Of a stretch of 64,000 nt of DNA, positions 54,501 to 63,405 are shown in pieces. Positions within the stretch are counted from its first letter, which is position 1. Every line of letters starts with the position of its first letter. Both the position numbers and the translations under genes were made by a program. Under the pieces are notes generated by a model. It had not been told where the DNA came from, ran no database searches, and worked only from the letters and a program-made list of their open reading frames with translations. Origin of the DNA: Mycobacterium botniense (GTDB lineage: Bacteria; Actinomycetota; Actinomycetes; Mycobacteriales; Mycobacteriaceae); contig NZ_BLKW01000004.1 of the NCBI RefSeq assembly GCF_010723305.1, positions 1,116,001-1,180,000 on the forward strand. Reading direction: 5' to 3'.

Positions 54501-55752
54501 GTTCGGTGATGTCTATCTGGTGATCGACAACTACCGGGCACTGGCCGAGGAAAACGAAGTGCTGATCGAGCAGGTGAACCAGATCATCAACCAGGGCCCG
54601 TCGTTCGGGGTGCACGTGATCGTCACCGCAGACCGGGAATCGGAGCTGCGGCCCCCGGTGCGCAGCGGATTCGGCTCCCGGGTGGAGCTGCGCCTGGCCG
54701 CGGTAGAGGACGCCAAGCTGGTGCGTTCCCGCTTCGCCAAGGATGTTCCGGCCAAACCGGGCCGCGGTATGGTCGCGGTGAACTACGTGCGACTGGAAAG
54801 TGACCCGCAGTCGGGTCTGCATACGCTCGTCGCCCGGCCCGCGCTTGCCAGCACCCCCAAGGGGGTGTTCGAGTCGGACAGTGTGGTCGCAGCAGTCAGC
54901 CAGGTCGCGACCGGACAGGCCCGGCCGGTGCGCAGGCTGCCCGCATGGTTCAGCCTGGAGCAGGTGCGGGCGCTGGCGGCCAACGACCGCCGCGAGAAAG
55001 TCGGCGCTGGCGGAATCGCTTGGGCGATATCGCAATTGGATTTGCAGCCGGTGTATTTGAATTTCGCTGAAAATGCACACCTGATGATTACGGGTCGGCG
55101 CGAATGTGGGCGAACCACCACACTTGCCACCATCATGTCTGAGATCGGCCGCATCTACGCGCCGGGAGCCAGCAGCGCACCGCCGGCGTCACAGCCGTCG
55201 GCGCAGGTGTGGTTGGTCGACCCGCGCCGCCAGCTGCTGACTGTGCTGGGTTCGGACTATGTGGAGAAATTCGCCTACAACCTGGACGGGGTTTCGGCGA
55301 TGATCGACGAACTGGCGGCCACGTTGGCCCGCCGGGAGCCGCCACCGGGCCTCTCCGCCGAAGAGTTGTTGTCGCACGCCTGGTGGAGCGGGCCGGAAAT
55401 CTTTTTGATCATCGACGACGTCCAGCAGCTGCCGGCGGGTTTCGACTCGCCGTTGCACAAGGCCGTGCCCTGGGTGACCCGGGCTGCCGACGTCGGTTTA
55501 CATGTGCTTGTCAGCCGCACCTTCGGGGGCTGGTCGTCGGCCGGCAGCGATCCCATGCTGCGGGCCCTGCACCAGGCCAACGCGCCGTTGCTGGTGATGG
55601 ATGCCGACCCCGACGAGGGTTTCATCCGCGGCAAGATGAAGGGCGGTCCGCTACCGCGCGGCCGCGGGCTGCTGATGGCCGAAGACACCGGGGTGTTCGT
55701 GCAAGTGGCAGCAACAGAGTTGCGCCGCCCGACAACGCAGACGACTCAGTAG
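51556..55752 (+). CDS. eccC5: ESX-5 FtsK/SpoIIIE ATPase EccC5 (fused form)
   Basis: A 1398-residue motor protein. Two membrane helices lie near residues 36-80, then a DUF region and three ATPase domains: Walker A GTTGSGKSS at 500-508, GAGGAGKT at 878-885, and a changed third site GRRECGRT at 1180-1187, where Arg replaces the Lys. Walker B sequences are VVVIDEFY, VYLVIDNY and IFLIIDDV. The third domain binds EsxB-type signal sequences in this family. The gene is one frame, as the Mtb Rv1783-Rv1784 pair is now read. Confidence 0.96.
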   Translation: MKRGFARPTPEKAPVVKPENIVLPTPLSVPPPEGKPWWLVVVGVLVVGLLVGMVGMTVASGSRMFLGAGAIFPIFMIGGIAMMMFGGRFGGQQQMSRPKLDAMRAQFMMMLDLLRETASESADSMDANYRWFHPAPATLAAAVGSSRMWERQPDGRDLNFGVVRVGVGMTRPEVTWGEPQNMPTDIELEPVTGKALQEFGRYQSVVYNLPKMVSLLVEPWYSLVGDREQVLALIRAIICQLAFSHGPDHVKMMVVTSDVAQWDWVKWLPHFGDPRRHDAAGNARMVYSSVREFGAEQAELFAGRGSFMPRHASSSAETPTPHHVIIADIADPQWEYVISTDGVDGVTFFDLTGSSMWTAVPQRVLRFDSTGVIETLPRDRDTWMVIDDNAWFFALADQMSEYEAEEFAQKMAQWRLAEAYEEIGQRVAAHIGARDILSYYGIEDPAEIDFNALWGGRRDSLGRSRLRVPFGNRSDNGELLFLDMKSLDEGGDGPHGVMSGTTGSGKSSLVRTVIESLLLAHPPEELQFVLADLKGGSAVKPFEGVPHVSRIITDLEEDQALMERFLDALWGEIARRKEICFSAGVDGAKEYNELRNRMRARGQDLPPLPMLVVVIDEFYEWFRIMPTAVDVLDSIGRQGRAYWIHLMMASQTIESRAEKLMENMGYRLVLKARTAGAAQAAGVPNAVNLPAQPGLGYFRKSGEDIIRFQAEFLWRDYRRGVSLDDEQAPVVHTADYIRPQLFTTEFTPLDVRVAEPEPIPVVDGEVLTDGEVSTNGKRHAEDDEDDEGIRTPKVGTVIIDRLRQIQFEPYRLWQPPLDEPVPVDELVNRFLGRPWQQDYGSAQNLVFPIGIIDRPFKHDQPPWTVETSGSGSNVLILGAGGAGKTTALQTLICSAALTHTPEQVQFYVLAYSGTALTTVAGLPHVGGVAGPTDPYGVRRTIAEVLGLVRDRKRSFLEYDVPSMEVFRRRKFGGDPGRVPDDGFGDVYLVIDNYRALAEENEVLIEQVNQIINQGPSFGVHVIVTADRESELRPPVRSGFGSRVELRLAAVEDAKLVRSRFAKDVPAKPGRGMVAVNYVRLESDPQSGLHTLVARPALASTPKGVFESDSVVAAVSQVATGQARPVRRLPAWFSLEQVRALAANDRREKVGAGGIAWAISQLDLQPVYLNFAENAHLMITGRRECGRTTTLATIMSEIGRIYAPGASSAPPASQPSAQVWLVDPRRQLLTVLGSDYVEKFAYNLDGVSAMIDELAATLARREPPPGLSAEELLSHAWWSGPEIFLIIDDVQQLPAGFDSPLHKAVPWVTRAADVGLHVLVSRTFGGWSSAGSDPMLRALHQANAPLLVMDADPDEGFIRGKMKGGPLPRGRGLLMAEDTGVFVQVAATELRRPTTQTTQ

Positions 55753-55838
55753 CCGGCTGAGCAGAACTACTGCGCAGCGTTCGTCTGGGCACCGCGCTTC
55801 GCGTGCGCCGCGAGCGTGTCGTTCACCAGGGCCGCAGA

Positions 55839-55886
55839 TGAACAGGGGCAACGTGTGAATGAACACTCGCTGGCCGGTCATGAACA
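55839..55886 (+). promoter_or_regulatory. Three TGAACA hexamers at 21-bp spacing, upstream of the first PPE gene
   Basis: TGAACA occurs at 55839, 55860 and 55881, exactly 21 bases apart; the 15-base spacers are unlike each other. An inverted GTTCA lies at 55821. The last copy is 230 bases before the PPE start. The spacing puts all sites on one face of the DNA helix. The rest of this 363-base gap has no gene; TTGACA at 55981 lacks a good -10. Confidence 0.6.
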
Positions 55887-56115
55887 CTCCGCGTCGTCGC
55901 CGGTGATTCCCGGGAGCCGCTATTAATCTCAGCACTGGACGACGGTCGGTGACGGCCGGGCCGTTGCCGTGGGTCGAGGATTGACACAGATACTGAGGGA
56001 GAGAGCGCGACACCGTGCCGATTCCTGGGCAATTCCCTATCACACCGCACGTTGCTGTCGCTCGGCGCGCGTTCATCGGCAGCCCTCGCGCGGTGGTGGC
56101 CAGGGGTGTGGTCTA

Positions 56116-57303
56116 GTGCTGGACTTCGGGCTACTACCGCCGGAGATCAATTCGGGCCGAATGTATTCGGGGCCCGGGTCGGATTCGATGCTGAAAGCTG
56201 CAGTGGCCTGGGACAGGCTGGCCGCCGAGCTGCGGTCGGTTGCCGCGTCCTACGGCTCAGTGGTGGCGGGGCTGACAAGTGGCCCGTGGCTGGGTCCTGC
56301 GTCAACGTCAATGGCGGCCGCAGCAGCACCCTATGTGGCGTGGTTGACCAGCACCGCGGCGCAGGCGGAAGAGGCAGCCGATCACGCCAGGGCAGCTGTG
56401 GCCGCGTACGAGGCGGTGTTTGCGGCTACCGTGCCGCCGCCGGTGATCGCAGCCAACCGGGCTCAGCTGAGGGCATTGACCGCGACGAATTTTTTCGGCC
56501 AGAACAGCGTCGCGATCGCCGCCACCGAAGCCCACTACGGTGAGATGTGGGCCCAAGACGCCGCCGCCATGTACAGCTATACCGACGACTCCTCGGTAGC
56601 CTGGGCCGTGACACCGTTCACCGTGCCGCCGCAGACCACGAATCTCGTCACCGCGATCGATCGGTCTGGGACGATCACGAAAGCCGGAAGCGGCACGGCG
56701 GCACAGACATCGACCACCGGCCCGCGGCTGGCTTCCCGGACAGCAATAACTAAAGGGCTGCAACAACTGCAAACGACATCGGCTGCCGATGAGGCAGGGC
56801 CTGTAACGTCATCGTGGCCGTGGTCGCTGATACCGAGCCCCACGAATCCCGCTTGGGGTCTGACCCCCGCCAACTACAAGACACTGATTCACGACCTGCT
56901 TCAGGAGTACAACTCGTACGGGACCGGAAACTCCGCGTGGTCAATCGGACAGCAATTGACATTCGGCCCCGGGGGCACCACTGCCGGTGCCGGCGGGGCC
57001 TGGTACCCGACACCGCAATGGGCGGGCCCCGGCGCTGGGAGCGGAACCGTCTCGGCGGCGGTAGGCCAGGGGAGCGCGATCGGGCGACTGTCGGTGCCGC
57101 CGAGCTGGGTGACGGCCCCGGCACCGCAAGCCCCAGGCGAGGCGACGCTGGGCGGCCACGCCGTCACGCCTGTCCACCCGGGCACCAGCGGTCTGCTGCG
57201 CGGTATTCCACTGGGGAGCGGTGCGGGGCGGCGCGCGGGCGGTTTCGTCCACCGCTATGGGTTCCGCCACGCGGTGATGCCGCGCCCGCCGTCGGCCGGG
57301 TAG
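56116..57303 (+). CDS. PPE family protein, PPE-SVP subgroup
   Basis: A 395-residue PPE protein. The PPE domain (1-180) starts [21 protein letters not shown] and has the WxG turn at Trp58 (GPWLGPAS). The C-terminal part carries the subgroup motif GRLSVPPSW, near residue 315, and ends [11 protein letters not shown]. Such proteins pair with PE proteins, are guided by EspG5 and exported by ESX-5. The GTG at 56116 is the family start; a much longer frame upstream is not supported. It corresponds in place to PPE25 of Mtb. Confidence 0.9.
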   Translation: MLDFGLLPPEINSGRMYSGPGSDSMLKAAVAWDRLAAELRSVAASYGSVVAGLTSGPWLGPASTSMAAAAAPYVAWLTSTAAQAEEAADHARAAVAAYEAVFAATVPPPVIAANRAQLRALTATNFFGQNSVAIAATEAHYGEMWAQDAAAMYSYTDDSSVAWAVTPFTVPPQTTNLVTAIDRSGTITKAGSGTAAQTSTTGPRLASRTAITKGLQQLQTTSAADEAGPVTSSWPWSLIPSPTNPAWGLTPANYKTLIHDLLQEYNSYGTGNSAWSIGQQLTFGPGGTTAGAGGAWYPTPQWAGPGAGSGTVSAAVGQGSAIGRLSVPPSWVTAPAPQAPGEATLGGHAVTPVHPGTSGLLRGIPLGSGAGRRAGGFVHRYGFRHAVMPRPPSAG

Positions 57304-57384
57304 CGCCTGGGGTTGTCCGCGCCACGATTATCCGTCCACGTGCGGCACGGTTGCTTTCTGCCTAACTATCGGTGCGCGCGGCGC

Positions 57385-57417
57385 CCGCGAACACCCCGGT
57401 GTTCATGGTGTTCGCGG
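57385..57417. repeat. Inverted repeat with GAACA/TGTTC cores
   Basis: CCGCGAACACC (57385-57395) and GGTGTTCGCGG (57407-57417) are perfect 11-bp arms around an 11-base centre that itself holds GGTGTTCAT. It lies 80 bases after the first PPE gene. It could be a stem-loop ending that transcript, though no T-run follows, or part of the regulatory region of the next PPE gene, since it has the same GAACA word as the array just downstream. Confidence 0.55.
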
Positions 57418-57449
57418 CAGTGGCACGGGCCGGCCAAGCCAACGGCAGA

Positions 57450-57497
57450 TGAACAGCGGATGCCTACCGATGAACGCTTGTCATCGGGCAGTGAATA
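57450..57497 (+). promoter_or_regulatory. TGAACA-type hexamers at 21-bp spacing, upstream of the second PPE gene
   Basis: TGAACA (57450), TGAACG (57471) and TGAATA (57492) are exactly 21 bases apart. The last is 138 bases before the PPE start. The layout repeats that seen before the first PPE gene, with two weaker copies. Confidence 0.55.
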
Positions 57498-57634
57498 GTT
57501 GGCGCGGTTGTGCGCGTTAGCTAACTTTGCCGTCTAACCTACGTGCCAAAGGTCCTCAACATCCTTTACACAGCGCCGGGGCCTCCGCGGTAACCGGGAC
57601 TGCCAACGCGGCCGCGGCGGGATAGGGAGTTTTC

Positions 57635-58858
57635 GTGCTGGATTTCGGCGCGTTACCGCCGGAGATCAACTCCGCCCGGATGTACGCCGGCCCCGGTTCG
57701 GCATCGTTTCAAGCCGCCGCGTCAGCGTGGAACAGCCTTGCGGCAGAGTTGAATTCGGCGGCCATCGGTTATGAGCGGGTGATTACGCAACTGGCCAGCG
57801 AGGAATGGCTCGGCGCGGCGTCGACGTCGATGGCCAACGCCGCGACACCGTACATCGACTGGATGAGCAGCACTGCCACGCAGGCCGAGCACGCAGCTAC
57901 TCAGGCGAGAGCGGCGGCTGCCGCCTACGAGGAGGCCTTCGCGGCGACGGTGCCGCCGCCGGTGATCGCAGCCAACCGGGGCCAGCTGATGCAGCTGGTA
58001 GCGACTAACGTGCTGGGCCAAAACACTTCGGCTATCGCGCAACTCGAAGCGCAATACGGCCAGATGTGGGCTCAGGATGCCGCGGCGATGTACAGCTACG
58101 CCGGCCGGGCGGCGGCCGCCACCACAATGGCAACGTTCACGTCGCCGGTGGAGACCACCAACGCGGCCGGGCAAGCGATGCAGGCTGCAGCAGTCACCCA
58201 GGCCGCCGCCAACGCATCCGGCGTGAGCTCGCAGAGCCTTCTGCAAGAGCTAACTTCCCGGCTGCCGAGTTCGCTGGAAAGCCTCGCGGCACCCGCCACG
58301 TCGGCCTCGTCGACAACAGACCCGCTGACCGAACTGTGGTATCTGTTCAGCGGTCAGACCACGCTGCCCACCAGCGTCGGACAGTTGATAACCGGCTACA
58401 GCCCCTACTCGAACTTGTGGTACAACACGGAGGGCCTGCCGTACTTCAGCGTCGGTATGGGCAACTTCGGCGTTCAGATCGCCAAAAGCCTGGGCTGGAT
58501 CGGCGGCGGTGCCCCGGCCGCTGCCGGGGGCGCGGCAAACGGCGCATCCGCCGGCGCAGGGGCAGTGGGCGGCTTGTTGGGCGGGGGTGGCGGTCCGGCG
58601 GCAGTATCGGCGGGACTGGGTAACGCACCGGCTGTCGGCGGGCTCTCAGTGCCGCCGTCCTGGATGGGAAACGCTCCATTGGCAAAGCCCACCGCCCCAC
58701 TGCCGATCAGCAGCATAAGCGCCGCCCCGGAGATTGGGGGCGCCGGAAACCTGCTCGGCGGTATGCCATTGGCCGGGACGAACGCCGGCGCCGGTGGTGC
58801 CGCCCCCCGGTACGGGGTCAAACCGACTGTGATGGCACGCCCACCGTTCGCGGGATGA
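57635..58858 (+). CDS. PPE family protein, PPE-SVP subgroup
   Basis: A 407-residue PPE protein. The PPE domain has VLDFGALPPEINSARMYAGPG and Trp58-Leu-Gly; the SVP motif GGLSVPPSW is near residue 340, and Gly/Ala-rich linkers flank it. It ends KPTVMARPPFAG, like its neighbour, so the two are probably duplicates that have diverged in the middle. A GGGAG ribosome site precedes the GTG at 57635. Expected export by ESX-5. Confidence 0.92.
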   Translation: MLDFGALPPEINSARMYAGPGSASFQAAASAWNSLAAELNSAAIGYERVITQLASEEWLGAASTSMANAATPYIDWMSSTATQAEHAATQARAAAAAYEEAFAATVPPPVIAANRGQLMQLVATNVLGQNTSAIAQLEAQYGQMWAQDAAAMYSYAGRAAAATTMATFTSPVETTNAAGQAMQAAAVTQAAANASGVSSQSLLQELTSRLPSSLESLAAPATSASSTTDPLTELWYLFSGQTTLPTSVGQLITGYSPYSNLWYNTEGLPYFSVGMGNFGVQIAKSLGWIGGGAPAAAGGAANGASAGAGAVGGLLGGGGGPAAVSAGLGNAPAVGGLSVPPSWMGNAPLAKPTAPLPISSISAAPEIGGAGNLLGGMPLAGTNAGAGGAAPRYGVKPTVMARPPFAG

Positions 58859-58915
58859 TGCCGAGGTGCCGCGCATACGGATCCCCCCGGCATAGCGGAT
58901 ATTCGGCCCGGTTAT

Positions 58916-60464
<1,549 letters not shown>

Positions 60465-60670
60465 TCACACGACGGGCCGACTGACCGCGACCGCACCGGG
60501 TTTTAATCACCAAGGATTTTTTCTGCGAAGTAGCCGGGACGCGGCGGGCAAGTCCTTGGGCGGCGGATCACCACTGCCGCCGCAACCGGCGGTGAGCAGT
60601 CCGCTGCAACGGCGTGAACTGCGCTGATTCACCAACTGACGGTTGACGGCTGTTACCGTATTGTTACTTC

Positions 60671-60710
60671 AGGTGAACACCTATTGCCGCCTGGTGAACA
60701 GTTGTGAACA
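60671..60710 (+). promoter_or_regulatory. TGAACA hexamers at 21- and 10-bp spacing, upstream of the PE gene
   Basis: TGAACA occurs at 60674, 60695 and 60705, so the steps are 21 and 10 bases, all on one helix face. The first lies inside the inverted repeat AGGTG-AA-CACCT (60671-60682). The last is 87 bases before the PE start. The 332-base gap between cyp143 and the PE gene shows no other clear signal. Confidence 0.6.
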
Positions 60711-60796
60711 TGTGGCGCTGCACACGGCAGAGTGCGCGGCATGCCTTTAGTCTTTCCACGGAGCAATTGCTCAAAGCTAGTGAGGGAGGAAGCTGA

Positions 60797-61096
60797 ATGT
60801 CGTTCGTGACCACACAGCCCGAAGCGTTAGCAGCCGCGGCCGCCAACTTGCAGGGGATCGGCTCGGCGATGAGCGCCCAGAACGCGGCTGCGGCGGCCCC
60901 AACGACGGGGGTGGTTCCCGCGGCAGCTGACGAGGTATCGGCGCTGACGGCGGCACAGTTCGTCGCGCATGCGCAGATGTACCAGGCGGTTAGCGCGCAG
61001 GCCGCAGCGATTCACGAGATGTTCGTGAACACGCTCACCACCAGCGCCGGCTCGTACGCCGCTACCGAGGCTGCGAACGCGATCGCAGCGCAGTAA
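60797..61096 (+). CDS. PE family protein (PE18/PE19-like)
   Basis: A 99-residue PE protein, two-helix form, starting MSFVTTQPEALAAAAANLQGIG. The secretion signal YxxxD/E is SYAATEAAN near the C-terminus. It should pair with a PPE partner through a helix bundle and leave through ESX-5. GGGAGGAAG precedes the ATG. The PPE gene expected behind it is decayed. Confidence 0.95.
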   Translation: MSFVTTQPEALAAAAANLQGIGSAMSAQNAAAAAPTTGVVPAAADEVSALTAAQFVAHAQMYQAVSAQAAAIHEMFVNTLTTSAGSYAATEAANAIAAQ

Positions 61097-61117
61097 CCGG
61101 CGCGACGGGTTCCATCC

Positions 61118-61330
61118 ATGCATCGTGGGGTGCTGCCACCGGGGATCGATTCGGGGCTGACATCTGCCGGGCCGGGAGCAACACCGATATCGACCACCGC
61201 CATGGCCTGGGGACACGTTGGCTACCGAACCGCACGTGGGCTGGCGCAGTTCGGTCATCTCCGGGCTGATCAGCGGCGGCCCGCGGCCGTCGTCGGTCGC
61301 GACGAGAGCCTCGGCGGCACCCCGCCGGGT
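61118..61330 (+). pseudogene. Remnant of a PPE gene (PPE26/27 position)
   Basis: From ATG 61118 the frame gives MHRGVLPPGIDSGLTSAGPG, which lines up without gaps with [20 protein letters not shown] of intact PPE proteins. Near 61205-61217 the similarity shifts frame and goes on as LATEPHVGWRSSVISGLISGGP and SSVATRASAAP, matching the WxG region of PPE proteins. Beyond about 61330 no similarity is visible. The Trp-x-Gly turn is lost. So this is a truncated, frameshifted PPE gene just after the PE gene. The rest of the gap to 61582 is the esx leader. Confidence 0.75.
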
Positions 61331-61582
61331 GCCCGTCGACTCCGCCGCAGCCCGGGTCGAGCAGTCCAGGGTGTGGGCCAAACCGGTGGCCGCCCGGAAG
61401 GCGACCCCCGTCCGATGTCTTTTTCATCGTGTTCATCGTGGTGCAACGCCCGGTATACGCCGGCTGAGGAAAGGGGGACTGATCCGAGTGTTTTAGGTCG
61501 GTGCGCTACGGCGTAACCTGTCGATAGCCGAGCATCACCACATCGATCACAGTCAACTAATTCAAGGTAAGGAGTGAGTAGG

Positions 61583-61879
61583 GTGCCTGCGCGTTTTATG
61601 ACGGATCCGCATCAGATGCGGGCGATGGCTGGGCGTTTTGATGTGCACGCTCAGACGGTGGAGGATGAGGCCCGCAAGATGTGGGCGTCGTCGCAGAATA
61701 TTGCCGGTGCCGGGTGGAGCGGGACCGCGCAGATGACGTCGTATGACACGATGGGTCAGATGCATCAGGCGTTTCGCAACATTGTGAATATGTTGCATGG
61801 GGTGCGTGATGGGCTGATTCGTGACGCGAATAATTATGAGGCTCAGGAGCAGGCCTCTCAGCAGTTGTTGAGCAGCTAG
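61583..61879 (+). CDS. esxM: ESAT-6-like protein, EsxM type
   Basis: A 98-residue WxG100 protein matching the EsxM group (QILSS/Mtb9.9 partners): [43 protein letters not shown] with WSG at residues 46-48, and the C-terminal YEAQE, which fits the YxxxD/E export signal. I chose GTG 61583 since AAGGAG lies 8 bases upstream and the length equals Mtb EsxM. It forms a pair with the next gene. Codon use is markedly less G+C-rich than in neighbours. Confidence 0.94.
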   Translation: MPARFMTDPHQMRAMAGRFDVHAQTVEDEARKMWASSQNIAGAGWSGTAQMTSYDTMGQMHQAFRNIVNMLHGVRDGLIRDANNYEAQEQASQQLLSS

Positions 61880-61898
61880 GGCAGAGGAGTTTTGGGTT

Positions 61899-62183
61899 AT
61901 GACGATTAATTATCAGTTTGGTGATGTGGATGCGCATGGCGCCACGATTCGTGCTCAGGCGATGGCGTTGGAGGCTGAGCATCAGGCGATTGTGCGTGAT
62001 GTGCTTGCGGCTGGGGATTTTTGGGGTGGTGCCGGTTCGGCGGCTTGCCAGCAGTTCATCACCGAGTTGGGTCGCAACTTTCAGGTGATCTACGAGCAGG
62101 CCAATGCCCATGGTGCCAAGGTGCAGACCGCCGGCTCCAATATGGCCGACACCGACGCCGCCGTCGGCTCCAGCTGGGCCTAA
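61899..62183 (+). CDS. esxN: ESAT-6-like protein, EsxN type
   Basis: A 94-residue WxG100 protein of the EsxN/Mtb9.9 group: MTINYQFGDVDAHGATIRAQ, the turn WGG in DFWGGAGSAAC, and the end MADTDAAVGSSWA. It forms a heterodimer with the EsxM-type protein and is exported by ESX-5. AGAGGAG lies upstream. The first half of the gene has low-G+C third positions like esxM; from about 62043 the usage becomes normal for this genome. Confidence 0.95.
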   Translation: MTINYQFGDVDAHGATIRAQAMALEAEHQAIVRDVLAAGDFWGGAGSAACQQFITELGRNFQVIYEQANAHGAKVQTAGSNMADTDAAVGSSWA

Positions 62184-62261
62184 TCTCCACCAGGCGCGAC
62201 AGCACACCGGCCAGGTGTGCTGTCGCGTCCTGCGATCTCACGAGAACACACGAGAGTAGCG

Positions 62262-63176
62262 ATGGATCAACAGAGCACCCGCACCGATATCACCGTCAAC
62301 GTCGAAGGTTTGTGGCTGCTGCAGGCGCTGCTGGACATCCGCCACGTCGCGCCCGAGCTGCGGTGCCGCCCATTCGTATCGACCGACTCCATGGACTGGC
62401 TCAACCAGCATCCGGGGATGGACGTCATGCGCGAGGAAGGCATTGTCACCGGAGACACGGTCAATGAACAGGTCGCCGCCCGGATGCGGGTGCTTGCCGC
62501 ACCGGATCTGGAAGTCATCGCACTGCTGTCACGGGGCAAGTTGCTTTACGGCGTCAAGGAAAAAGCTGAAGGGGAGGAAGAAGAACCTCCGGGGTCACGG
62601 GACATCCCCGACAACGAATTCCGTGTCGTGTTGGCTCGGCGTGGTCAGCACTGGGTGTCGGCGGTTCGGGTGGGCAATGAGATCACCATCGATGACGTGG
62701 CTATCACCGATACCGCTTCGATCGCCGCATTGGTATTCGACGGCCTGGAGTCGATCCATCACGCGGATCCGGCGACCATCAGCGCGGTCAACGTGCCGCT
62801 CGAGGAAATGCTGGAAGTGACCAAGGCGTGGCAGAGTTCGGGCTTCAACGTCTTCTCCGGGGGAGATTTGCGACGGTTGGGTATCAGTGCCGCCACCGTG
62901 GCCGCGCTTGGACAAGCACTGGCGGACCCGCAGGCCGAAGCGGCGGTTTATGCCCGCCAGTACCGCGACGACGAACGCGCCCCCAGCGCTTCGGTGCTGT
63001 CGTTGAAAGACGGATCGGGCGGACGCATCGCGCTCTACCAGCAAGCGCGGACAGCAGGTTCGGGCGAAACGTGGCTGGCGATCTGTCCCGCAACGCCGCA
63101 GCTCGTGCAAGTCGGGGTGAAGACGGTTTTAGATACGCTGCCATATGGCGAGTGGAAGACACATAGCCGACTTTAG
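62262..63176 (+). CDS. espG5: ESX-5 PE/PPE chaperone EspG5
   Basis: A 304-residue cytosolic chaperone that binds the tip of PPE proteins and brings PE-PPE pairs to the ESX-5 channel. It starts MDQQSTRTDITVNVEGLWLLQALLDI and contains an acidic loop EGEEEEPPGS near residue 105. Length and place fit Mtb Rv1794. I chose the ATG at 62262, with GAGAG just upstream. Confidence 0.93.
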   Translation: MDQQSTRTDITVNVEGLWLLQALLDIRHVAPELRCRPFVSTDSMDWLNQHPGMDVMREEGIVTGDTVNEQVAARMRVLAAPDLEVIALLSRGKLLYGVKEKAEGEEEEPPGSRDIPDNEFRVVLARRGQHWVSAVRVGNEITIDDVAITDTASIAALVFDGLESIHHADPATISAVNVPLEEMLEVTKAWQSSGFNVFSGGDLRRLGISAATVAALGQALADPQAEAAVYARQYRDDERAPSASVLSLKDGSGGRIALYQQARTAGSGETWLAICPATPQLVQVGVKTVLDTLPYGEWKTHSRL

Positions 63177-63221
63177 CTGTCAGGATGAAACACGAAGTCC
63201 GCCAAGCTATTTCAGCAAAGC

Positions 63222-63250
63222 TGTCAGCAATGGTGCAGACGTCGTATAGT
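63222..63250 (+). promoter_or_regulatory. Possible eccD5 promoter
   Basis: TGTCAG (63222-63227) and TATAGT (63245-63250) are 17 bases apart, in the 229-base gap between espG5 and eccD5. An open frame of 74 codons (63185-63409) crosses it and overlaps the eccD5 start, but has no recognisable protein. Confidence 0.35.
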
Positions 63251-63405
63251 GCTGGAGAAGAGGCGTGCAAAACAGCGCCACCAATAACAAATCGCGAGGC
63301 AAGCCGGATGGGTTCAGAATTTGCGGGCCGGTGCGTACCGCCGGAGTGTGACGTCGGGGCGGACGTGCCCGATATGGCGGTCTCTCGAGCGGGAAGGGCG
63401 AGGCG

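Noticed and set aside
55969..56115. Upstream extension of the first PPE protein
   Set aside because: PPE proteins begin with the VLDFG(A/L)LPPE block, so the true start is at 56116.
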